This document shows, piece after piece, positions 1 to 5,259 of a stretch of 5,504 nt of DNA. The stretch lies in assembly GCA_022600335.1 (NCBI GenBank), contig JAHZKN010000243.1:1-5504 (forward strand). Reading direction: 5' to 3'. Numbering within the stretch: the first letter of the stretch is position 1; every line of letters starts with the position of its first letter. Under the pieces are notes generated by a model. It saw only the letters and a list, made by a program, of their open reading frames with translations. It ran no database searches and was not told where the DNA came from. A program made the translations under genes and the position numbers. The stretch comes from Alphaproteobacteria bacterium (GTDB lineage: Bacteria > Pseudomonadota > Alphaproteobacteria > Rhizobiales > Hyphomicrobiaceae).

Positions 1-238
1 AAATGTGGCTGATGGGTCTTCCAGCAGCGGCCGCCATAATGGCATCGATGTGAGCGGGATCATCCGGGCCAGGATCGATCACTCCGAGCGCTGTGCTGCC
101 CACTAGGTACGTATTTGTACCGTGAAAAGTTAGCGGACCACCATTGTTGGCAACAATGCGCACAATACCAGGTGCAATCGCTAGCGGAGCGCCGTATTCA
201 AACGTCATGTCTTTTTTGAAGGTCAGATCGGTGGTCAT
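1..238 (-). CDS. MBL-fold metallo-hydrolase, N-terminal part (cut by window start)
   Basis: The first 79 residues of a minus-strand protein are present; the 3' part lies beyond base 1. It shows the opening of the metallo-beta-lactamase fold as found in LACTB2/RNase Z-like hydrolases: HGTNTYLVG at residues 39-47, then VIDPGPDDPAHID at about 53-65. In this family the zinc-binding THxHxDH motif follows shortly after; the visible part stops at SHI, just before it, so the catalytic residues cannot be checked. The start at 238 is supported by AGAGG at 243-247, only 4 bases upstream, and by the usual family opening of an APGI-R-I-ANN-GP stretch before the TNTYL motif. There is no signal peptide, so it is probably cytoplasmic. 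The family includes hydrolases of many substrates, so the substrate is not predictable. It is divergent from the transporter gene at 443. Family assignment is firm; function is open. Confidence 0.85.
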   Translation of the reverse strand, partial: MTTDLTFKKDMTFEYGAPLAIAPGIVRIVANNGGPLTFHGTNTYLVGSTALGVIDPGPDDPAHIDAIMAAAAGRPISHI

Positions 239-295
239 GCGGCCTCTGAACGTTTTTTGTTTACATGCAACTCTAGCGCACGGGTTTTGAACCAG

Positions 296-321
296 GAACG
301 CTGTTAGAAACAGCAGCGTTC
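296..321. repeat. Hairpin in the divergent intergenic region
   Basis: GAACGCTG at 296-303 is perfectly complementary to CAGCGTTC at 314-321. An alternative inner stem, CTGTT (301-305) with AACAG (309-313) around an AGA loop, can stack on GAACG/CGTTC with a three-base bulge. No T-run follows on either strand, so it does not look like an intrinsic terminator. It sits between the divergent starts at 238 and 443, where an operator or a structured 5' leader is possible. The rest of the 239-442 gap shows no gene and no convincing promoter. Confidence 0.4.
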
Positions 322-442
322 GCGGGTGCGCCAACGTTGCAGCTTGTGATATTTCATACCAGATTTTGCCGCTGCTCACGCTGTGCTGTAGTGTTGGCAC
401 GAGAATGATCGGTGCAGCTATAACAACAACAAGCAGACCATT

Positions 443-1987
443 ATGAGCGATAAACTCAATCCCTCACCATCTTCCGATCAACACTCGGGGGGAAACAGTC
501 CTCACAATCATGGTGGAGGATTGCTGCGAGGTGACGTGCGCTTCATTTGCCTATTCTTAGGGCCGGCCTTAGCAGCGATGATACTTCTGTTGCCCCCAAT
601 CGGGGGCCTCTCAGCGAGCGCCTGGGGTGTTGTTGCCATTACGGCTTGGATGGTTGTTTGGTGGCTCAGCGAAGCCATTCCTATTCCTGCTACGTCGCTG
701 CTTCCGATTGCCTTTTATCCCGTGCTGAACATCTTGGATATAAAGACAACAACGGCGAGTTATGCGCATCCACTCATCTTTTTGTTTCTAGGCGGCTTTA
801 TCCTGGCAGCCGCCATGCAGCGCTGCGGTCTGCATCGACGTATTGCACTGGGGATTATTGGACACGTTGGGACCAGTCCGCCGAGAATTGTTGCTGGGTT
901 TATGTTGGCCACAGCCTTTCTTTCCATGTGGATATCGAATACCGCGACAACCATTATGATGATCTCGGTTGCCATTCCGATCATTGACCTGCAGCGCGAG
1001 CAGATGGATGATGAGCAACAGCTGCGCAATTTCAGTGTCGCTCTCATGTTGGGCATCGCCTATTCCGCATCAATCGGCGGTGTAGGAACTTTGATCGGCA
1101 CGCCGCCAAACGCATTATTGGCGTCCGCTTTGCAAGCCACTTACAATATTGAAGTTGATTTTGTGACTTGGATGATGTGCGCACTTCCTGTTGTGATTGT
1201 CATGTTGCCGATCGCTTGGGTCGTGCTGACCAAATTTCTTTATCCCGTCGAAGCGGTCCCAAGAACTGATGTCGAGGGTGATGTAGGTGCTGGCGCGCAC
1301 GCAGCACACCTCTCGCTCGCTCCTATGAGCCAAGATGAAAAAATGGTGCTGGGCGTTTTTCTGTTTGCAGCAACGGGCTGGATTTTCGGTTCACCCATCG
1401 CCGAGGTGATAGGCTTAGCCATCACAGACACCACCGTTGCGATTGTTGCAGCGCTTCTGTTGTTTTCTCTCCCAACCAGTTTGAGGAACCCAAGGTTCCT
1501 GCTTGACTGGGAAAGCACGAGATCGATTCCTTGGGGCATTCTGCTCATGTTAGGCGGCGGGCTTGCCATTGCTGCAGCCTTTGGCTCCAGCGGGCTCGCG
1601 GCTGCAATTGGCGCGAGCATGTCTGGCTTTAGCCAGTATGGACTTTGGATTTTTGCTTTACTTGCAACAGCTCTCATTATTGCTCTGACCGAAATCACAT
1701 CGAACACAGCATCTGCCGCGACATTCTTGCCAATTCTCGGCGCAATTGCGATTGGTCTTGGTGTCGATCCACGCGCGTTGATGATTCCGGTGACGTTCGG
1801 TGCTTCTATGGCCTTCATGATGCCGGTTGCAACCGCGCCCAACGCCATTGTGTTTTCGCATAAGGATGTGCACATCACAGACATGGTTCGGACCGGAATT
1901 TGGCTGAACATCATGTCAGTTGCGGTTTGTTTCACTGCAGGATTTTGGCTGGCCAGTGTGGTATTTGGTTATTCCGTCGGTGGGTAG
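443..1987 (+). CDS. SLC13/DASS-family anion (dicarboxylate or sulfate type) transporter
   Basis: This 514-residue inner-membrane protein belongs to the divalent anion:sodium symporter family (SLC13, DASS; the VcINDY type). It has the two inverted-repeat SNT signatures that build the substrate and sodium sites: SNT at 165-167 (WISNTATT) and SNT at 420-422 (ITSNTAS). Each is followed by its partner loop, GTPPNA at about 219-224 and TAPNA at 464-468. The EAIPIPATSLLPI stretch at 77-89 is also typical. About a dozen hydrophobic segments run from residue 33 to the end. Length fits the family (450-520) with a little extra at the N-terminus: residues 1-30 are polar, Gly/Ser-rich and contain three histidines (14, 21, 23). 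Family members usually carry succinate, other C4-dicarboxylates, citrate or sulfate with sodium; the exact substrate cannot be read from sequence. No strong Shine-Dalgarno precedes the ATG. No partner gene lies alongside, so it is probably a single-gene unit. Confidence 0.93.
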   Translation: MSDKLNPSPSSDQHSGGNSPHNHGGGLLRGDVRFICLFLGPALAAMILLLPPIGGLSASAWGVVAITAWMVVWWLSEAIPIPATSLLPIAFYPVLNILDIKTTTASYAHPLIFLFLGGFILAAAMQRCGLHRRIALGIIGHVGTSPPRIVAGFMLATAFLSMWISNTATTIMMISVAIPIIDLQREQMDDEQQLRNFSVALMLGIAYSASIGGVGTLIGTPPNALLASALQATYNIEVDFVTWMMCALPVVIVMLPIAWVVLTKFLYPVEAVPRTDVEGDVGAGAHAAHLSLAPMSQDEKMVLGVFLFAATGWIFGSPIAEVIGLAITDTTVAIVAALLLFSLPTSLRNPRFLLDWESTRSIPWGILLMLGGGLAIAAAFGSSGLAAAIGASMSGFSQYGLWIFALLATALIIALTEITSNTASAATFLPILGAIAIGLGVDPRALMIPVTFGASMAFMMPVATAPNAIVFSHKDVHITDMVRTGIWLNIMSVAVCFTAGFWLASVVFGYSVGG

Positions 1988-2008
1988 GTGGGTCGGTCCG
2001 TGCCCACC
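1987..2008 (+). terminator. Possible hairpin at the end of the transporter gene
   Basis: GGTGGGT at 1987-1993 can pair with GCCCACC at 2002-2008 (one G-T wobble), giving a G+C-rich stem that begins at the last base of the stop codon. There is no T-run after it, so it is a weak candidate for transcription termination or mRNA 3'-end protection. Its right arm is shared with the larger inverted repeat at 2003-2049. Confidence 0.3.
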
Positions 2009-2049
2009 CCGTCTTAGCCTACAAAGCACCGTATCCAAGACGTTGTGGG
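2003..2049. repeat. Compound inverted repeat between the transporter and tRNA-Pro
   Basis: Two nested arms are visible. CCCAC (2003-2007) pairs with GTGGG (2045-2049), and CGTCTT (2010-2015) pairs with AAGACG (2037-2042), separated by a small internal loop (two bases on each side) and closed by a 21-base loop. It lies in the convergent gap, about 20 bases past the 3' end of the minus-strand tRNA, so it could form at the 3' end of either transcript. No T-run follows on either side, so a Rho-independent terminator is not demonstrated. Confidence 0.4.
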
Positions 2050-2070
2050 GCAGACCAATTCCTATCGTGT

Positions 2071-2147
2071 TGGTCGGAGCGGGGAGATTTGAACTCCCGA
2101 CCCCGTGCTCCCGAAGCACGTGCGCTACCAGACTGCGCTACGCTCCG
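2071..2147 (-). tRNA. tRNA-Pro, anticodon CGG
   Basis: This is a complete 77-nucleotide tRNA. The acceptor stem is CGGAGCG (2141-2147) pairing with CGCTCCG (2075-2081), followed by the discriminator A and an encoded CCA (2071-2073). The D-arm GCGC...GCGC is present. The anticodon stem CGTGC/GCACG encloses loop TTCGGGA, with the anticodon CGG at 2111-2113. The T-arm has the GTTCAAAT loop closed by GGGAG/CTCCC. It reads CCG proline codons, and the sequence closely resembles proteobacterial tRNA-Pro(CGG). A promoter fitting sigma-70 consensus lies about 40 bases upstream on the same strand. The 5' leader just before it is complementary to the mature 3' end (see findings). Confidence 0.97.
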
Positions 2148-2166
2148 TCCGACCAGGCTGTGCCAA

Positions 2167-2197
2167 TTGCATCATCACGCAGTCTGTGCATTCTAAT
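2167..2197 (+). promoter_or_regulatory. Weak candidate promoter for the DM13 gene
   Basis: TTGCAT (2167-2172) and TCTAAT (2192-2197) are spaced 19 bases apart. The -10 matches TATAAT at five of six positions, but the -35 is poor and the spacing long. If used, transcription would begin near 2204, giving a leader of about 19 bases that contains the ribosome binding site. The -10 overlaps the opposite-strand -10 of the tRNA promoter. Confidence 0.25.
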
Positions 2198-2218
2198 CGC
2201 CTGTGAAACAGGAGACAA
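2190..2218 (-). promoter_or_regulatory. Probable sigma-70-type promoter of tRNA-Pro
   Basis: On the minus strand, TTGTCT (2213-2218; 4/6 to TTGACA) is followed after exactly 17 bases by TAGAAT (2190-2195; 5/6 to TATAAT). Initiation would fall near 2183, giving a tRNA precursor with a 5' leader of roughly 35 bases. The -35 box lies inside the ribosome binding region of the divergent DM13 gene, so the two units share control DNA. Confidence 0.55.
2210..2215 (+). promoter_or_regulatory. Ribosome binding site of the DM13 gene
   Basis: AGGAGA lies 7 bases before GTG at 2223. It is the only strong Shine-Dalgarno in the area, and it fixes the start downstream of the tRNA even though the reading frame stays open back through the tRNA. 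Confidence 0.8.
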
Positions 2219-2222
2219 TCAA

Positions 2223-2708
2223 GTGAACCGAAAATTGATCCTCACGATACTCATTTCAGGATTTGTTGGCTTTGTTGCCGGTAACGCATTTTGGTACCTG
2301 GCATCGCCGTTGTGGATCGACGTTGTTGTGGACGAGGCGCTGCCCGACGCACAATCAACACGTGAGGTGAAAAGCGGAACATTCCGTGATGCTGACGCCG
2401 CTCACAAAGGCAGTGGGATAGCAACCATTCGCAAAACAGCAGGCGGCAGCCACATTCTGCGTTTCACAGACTTTAAATCCACCAATGGTCCAGACCTGAA
2501 GGTCTACCTTGTTAAGGCTGATGCCATCAAAGAGTCCGACGACGTCACCGCAAGCGAATGGGTGTCTTTGGGCCGATTAAAAGGGAATATAGGCGACCAG
2601 AATTATACATTGCCGAGTGACGTGAACCCTGGCGACTACAACTCTGTTGTGATTTGGTGCGAGCAGTTTGGCGTACTCTTTTCAGCAGCCGATCTGAAGC
2701 CCAAGTGA
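2223..2708 (+). CDS. Membrane-anchored DM13-domain protein
   Basis: This 161-residue protein starts at GTG, with AGGAGA 7 bases upstream. Residues 5-27 form one hydrophobic segment after a short basic start (NRK), which suggests a signal anchor or uncleaved signal placing the rest in the periplasm. Residues 50-158 match the DM13 domain: SGTF (51-54), a histidine at 61, SGIATI (64-69), the DF...NGPDLKVYL core (83-96), LGRLKGNIGDQNY (116-128) and the conserved VVIWCEQFGVLFSAADL end (142-158) with the only cysteine, C146. DM13 is related to DOMON domains and has been proposed to take part in redox or electron transfer through that nearly invariant cysteine; bacterial members are mostly uncharacterised. 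The VVVDEALP stretch at 34-41 between anchor and domain is also common in bacterial members. It lies divergent to tRNA-Pro and convergent with egtD, so it is probably transcribed alone. Domain call is strong; function is inferred. Confidence 0.88.
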   Translation: MNRKLILTILISGFVGFVAGNAFWYLASPLWIDVVVDEALPDAQSTREVKSGTFRDADAAHKGSGIATIRKTAGGSHILRFTDFKSTNGPDLKVYLVKADAIKESDDVTASEWVSLGRLKGNIGDQNYTLPSDVNPGDYNSVVIWCEQFGVLFSAADLKPK

Positions 2709-2753
2709 TAAGATCAATAAGAATGGGGGAAGTGGCCTACGTCAAGGCTTCCT

Positions 2754-2773
2754 GCATTGTGCATTTCCAATGC
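2754..2773. terminator. Hairpin in the convergent DM13/egtD gap
   Basis: GCATTG (2754-2759) pairs with CAATGC (2768-2773) around an 8-base loop, midway between the two convergent stop codons at 2708 and 2804. It could serve both strands, but neither side has a T-run and the stem is only 6 base pairs. CAAGGCT also occurs as a direct repeat on either side (2743-2749 and 2773-2779). Confidence 0.3.
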
Positions 2774-2803
2774 AAGGCTGGGCAACGCGGTTTCTGCTGC
2801 GTG

Positions 2804-3778
2804 TTAATTCTGAAATTTGAACACGGCAAACATCTCATTTTCGTCTTTCCAAATGCGATGTGTATGCCAGCCACCAGCGTTTGCGACACTCACAAAATCA
2901 TCAATGTCATACTTGTGCGAGTGTTCCGTGTGGATGGCTTCATTTTCCCCAAGGTGCGTGGCGAAACCGTCGAACTGCACCGATTGCATCTTCTGGCTCA
3001 CGAGATACATGTCGACGCCACCTGTTTCTGGGTCATAAGCGGCACGGTGTTCAAATGCTGTGAGATCAAAGTTAGCGCCAAGAGCTTCATTTGCACGCCT
3101 CAGTAGATTGAGATTGAATTTAGCGGTGATGCCTAGTGCGTCGTTGTAGGCACGGTTGAGAGTTTTTGGATCCTTTTTAAGATCAACTCCGATGATCAGT
3201 TGACTCTTTGGCCCAAGCGTTGAGGAAAATGCGCGCAGCAACTCTGTTGCCGCATTTGGCCTAAAATTGCCGATGGTCGATCCAGGAAAAAAACCAAGTT
3301 TGGATTTGCAGCGGATCGAGCCCGGCAATTTCAGCGGTTCGGAGAAATCTGCGACTCGTGGCTCAATGTGGAGATGCGGAAAAGATTTTACGAGCCTGGA
3401 CTTGGCCTCATTGAGCGCGGTAGCTGAAACATCAATTGGTATATAGGTCGATGTCGGAGGTATGAAGCGCAAAAGAATTTCAGTTTTTGTGCTCGAGCCA
3501 GAACCAAATTCGATCAATGCGCCCGTATCTTGGACATCGCCTACGAGTTCTGCACCATGTCGGCTGAGAATCTCTGTTTCTGTTCGCGTCGGATAGTACT
3601 CTGCGAGCTGCGTAATCTGTTCAAATAGATCGCTGCCGCGTGCATCGTAAAAGAAGCGGCTTGGAATGCTCTTGGGTACGGAGCGGAGCCCGTCTTTTAG
3701 TCCCTGCGAGAAGTCGACACGAATCGGATCATCGACCTCATCGGCGCGCGGACACAGTTGTGCTGACACGTTTTGCAT
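2804..3778 (-). CDS. egtD: L-histidine N-alpha-methyltransferase EgtD
   Basis: EgtD adds three methyl groups from S-adenosylmethionine to the alpha-amino group of histidine to make hercynine, the first committed step of ergothioneine synthesis, in the cytoplasm. The 324 residues match the usual length of about 320. Family hallmarks are present: FFYDARGSDLFEQIT at 42-56, the histidine-pocket EYYPTR at 60-65, the SAM-binding GSGSSTKT at 92-99 with IDVS at 115-118, GSTIGNF at 166-172 with the substrate-contacting Asn (171), GVDLKKD at 197-203, AYND at 210-213, FEHRAAYD at 242-249, and TEHSHKY at 284-290 with Glu285 and Ser287, which correspond to the substrate-amine contacts in the mycobacterial enzyme. 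An earlier ATG at 3820 would overlap egtB by 40 bases and add 14 residues that look like out-of-frame egtB; ATG 3778 lies 2 bases after the egtB stop and fits better. It is probably translated by coupling to egtB, as no strong ribosome binding site is seen. Confidence 0.95.
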   Translation of the reverse strand: MQNVSAQLCPRADEVDDPIRVDFSQGLKDGLRSVPKSIPSRFFYDARGSDLFEQITQLAEYYPTRTETEILSRHGAELVGDVQDTGALIEFGSGSSTKTEILLRFIPPTSTYIPIDVSATALNEAKSRLVKSFPHLHIEPRVADFSEPLKLPGSIRCKSKLGFFPGSTIGNFRPNAATELLRAFSSTLGPKSQLIIGVDLKKDPKTLNRAYNDALGITAKFNLNLLRRANEALGANFDLTAFEHRAAYDPETGGVDMYLVSQKMQSVQFDGFATHLGENEAIHTEHSHKYDIDDFVSVANAGGWHTHRIWKDENEMFAVFKFQN

Positions 3779-3780
3779 GC

Positions 3781-5094
3781 TTATGGATTGTCCGCCAGCC
3801 GAACACCGGAAAATTGCCAACGCTGGTGTGGGTAGAAAAAGTTTCGATACGTTGGCCGAATGTGTCCATCAGGGGTCACACAGGAACCGCCCCTCAGCAC
3901 ATATTGAGAGCACATAAATTTCCCATTGTACTCACCCAGTGCGCCCTCAGGAGCTTGATAGCCTGGGTAGGCTTGATAAGAACTCGCAGTCCACTCCCAA
4001 ACATCACCAAACATCTGTTGCGGCTTATCTTCTGATTGGCTTGCTGCTGTGACAGGCCTTAGCGCATTGTTACCCAGCGTGTTGCCGATCGGTGCCAGGT
4101 CCGCAGTGGCAACCTCCCACTCAAATTCGGTTGGAAGACGTTTTCCGGCCCATCGTGCAAATGCGTCTGCTTCATAGTAGCTGATATGACTGACAGGGGC
4201 CGACGGTTCAACCGGTATTGAGCCGTGCAGTGTCATCTGGTGCCACGTATCATCTTTGTTGTGCCAATACTCCGGGGCGTCCCAATTATTTTTCTGAACA
4301 ACATCCCAACCTTCCGCAAGCCACAACAAGGGATCAGCGTACCCGCCATCTGAGATAAACGTCTGCCACTCGCCGTTGGTGACCGGGCGATCTGCCAGCT
4401 TGAACGGATGAATAAGAACGTGGTGTCGGGGCCCTTCGTTGTCATAAGAAAACCCTGGTCCTGAGTGCCCGATCTCGCTGACGCCGCCGCGAAACGAAAG
4501 CCATTTCACACCATTTTGCAGCTCGGAGTGTATCGCTGCGGGTCTCGGCTTTGTGCTGTAGGCTGGGTGCAGCGGTTGGCGCGCAAATAGTGCCAATATG
4601 TCAGTGAGCAGGAGTTCTTGATGTTGTTGTTCGTGGTTGATGCCGATCTCTAGAATATGTGCAAGTGTTGTTTGAGTTTCTGGATCTAAAGACTCGGATT
4701 CAAAAAGCGTGCTCAGAGCATCATCGACGTGCTGGCGGTACTCAAAGACAGCTTTTGCCGTCGGCCGGGTCAACAAGCCGCGATGGGGTCGAGGATGTCG
4801 CTCTCCCTTCGTTTCGTAGTAAGAATTAAAGCAATAAGCAAAGTCTCGCGAATATGGCGCATAGTTCGCCACATAGGGTTGAAGAGCAAAGGCTTCATAG
4901 AACCACGTTGTGTGTGCGAGGTGCCATTTTGCAGGACTGGCATCGTCCATGGCCTGCACCACCATGTCTTCATCTGACAAGGGTTCGACAAGCCTCAAAG
5001 ACTGTCGACGGCACTCCATCAGGCGCTGGCCCAACGCCTGATCAAGCATATGCGTTGGCTCTAACCCCAAATCATGACTGTGTCGATGCAACAT
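3781..5094 (-). CDS. egtB: Ergothioneine biosynthesis protein EgtB (hercynylcysteine sulfoxide synthase)
   Basis: EgtB is a non-haem iron enzyme that uses oxygen to join hercynine to the sulfur of cysteine or gamma-glutamylcysteine, giving the sulfoxide precursor of ergothioneine. The 437 residues hold the two expected parts. The DinB-like N-terminal half (about 18-170) has SPAKWHLAHTTWF at 53-65 and INHEQQHQELL at 152-162, giving the likely iron ligands His61, His154 and His158. The formylglycine-generating-enzyme-type C-terminal half (about 198-437) has GGVSEIGH at 203-210, YDNEGPRH at 217-224, then ARWAGKRLPTEFEWE, FGDVWEWTASSY, and the closing RGGSCVTP...RNFFYP...FSGVRLA at 401 onward. 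NSYYETKGERHPRP at 90-103 carries adjacent tyrosines 92-93. ATG 5094 is chosen because AGGTGA stands 7 bases upstream; an ATG at 5130 would add 12 residues and lacks this support. It is the first gene of a two-gene operon with egtD, 2 bases apart. Confidence 0.95.
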   Translation of the reverse strand: MLHRHSHDLGLEPTHMLDQALGQRLMECRRQSLRLVEPLSDEDMVVQAMDDASPAKWHLAHTTWFYEAFALQPYVANYAPYSRDFAYCFNSYYETKGERHPRPHRGLLTRPTAKAVFEYRQHVDDALSTLFESESLDPETQTTLAHILEIGINHEQQHQELLLTDILALFARQPLHPAYSTKPRPAAIHSELQNGVKWLSFRGGVSEIGHSGPGFSYDNEGPRHHVLIHPFKLADRPVTNGEWQTFISDGGYADPLLWLAEGWDVVQKNNWDAPEYWHNKDDTWHQMTLHGSIPVEPSAPVSHISYYEADAFARWAGKRLPTEFEWEVATADLAPIGNTLGNNALRPVTAASQSEDKPQQMFGDVWEWTASSYQAYPGYQAPEGALGEYNGKFMCSQYVLRGGSCVTPDGHIRPTYRNFFYPHQRWQFSGVRLADNP

Positions 5095-5101
5095 TGTACT
5101 C

Positions 5102-5107
5102 TCACCT
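5102..5107 (-). promoter_or_regulatory. Ribosome binding site of egtB
   Basis: On the minus strand AGGTGA ends 7 bases before the ATG at 5094. It decides the start in favour of 5094 over the upstream in-frame ATG at 5130, which would place this site inside the coding sequence. Confidence 0.7.
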
Positions 5108-5138
5108 GCGACCAAGACACGTGCACACACATGAGAGT

Positions 5139-5167
5139 GATTTATGGTGTGCGTATGGCACGCTCAA
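5139..5167 (-). promoter_or_regulatory. Candidate promoter of the egtB-egtD operon
   Basis: On the minus strand TTGAGC (5162-5167; 4/6 to TTGACA) and TAAATC (5139-5144; 3/6 to TATAAT) are spaced 17 bases apart; the overlapping CATAAA is a better -10 match but at 15 bases. Initiation near 5132 would give a leader of about 38 bases, carrying an alternating CATGTGTGTGCACGTG stretch (5119-5134) and the ribosome binding site. The gap from 5095 to 5259 holds no gene. Plausible but only a partial consensus match. Confidence 0.35.
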
Positions 5168-5259
5168 TTCGCGCAGATGGTTGCGGAACTTAGAACGGCT
5201 ATCTTCCGGCACTCAAACACAGGATGATGGTGGAATGCAACTTTCACAAAGTGCGGACA

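Noticed and set aside
366..394. Possible promoter (TTGCCG, 17-base gap, TAGTGT) upstream of the transporter gene
   Set aside because: Both boxes match the consensus poorly; the match is no better than expected by chance in a region of this size.
1240..1935. A 231-codon minus-strand frame opposite the transporter gene
   Set aside because: It is fully antisense to the SNT-bearing half of the transporter, shows no recognisable domain and has low-complexity Ala/Ile/Ser content expected of an antisense shadow.
1920..2222. Plus-strand reading frame running from inside the transporter gene through the tRNA into the DM13 gene
   Set aside because: The stretch at the tRNA reads GAGRFELPTPCSR, a well-known false translation of the antisense of tRNA genes. 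The true start is the GTG at 2223 with its ribosome binding site.
2654..3106. Plus-strand frame of 150 codons starting inside the DM13 gene
   Set aside because: It is out of frame with the DM13 gene and antisense to the conserved C-terminal part of egtD, with no recognisable domain.
3779..3820. Earlier egtD start at ATG 3820
   Set aside because: The 14 extra residues are the out-of-frame end of egtB, there is no supporting ribosome binding site, and ATG 3778 gives the usual EgtD length.
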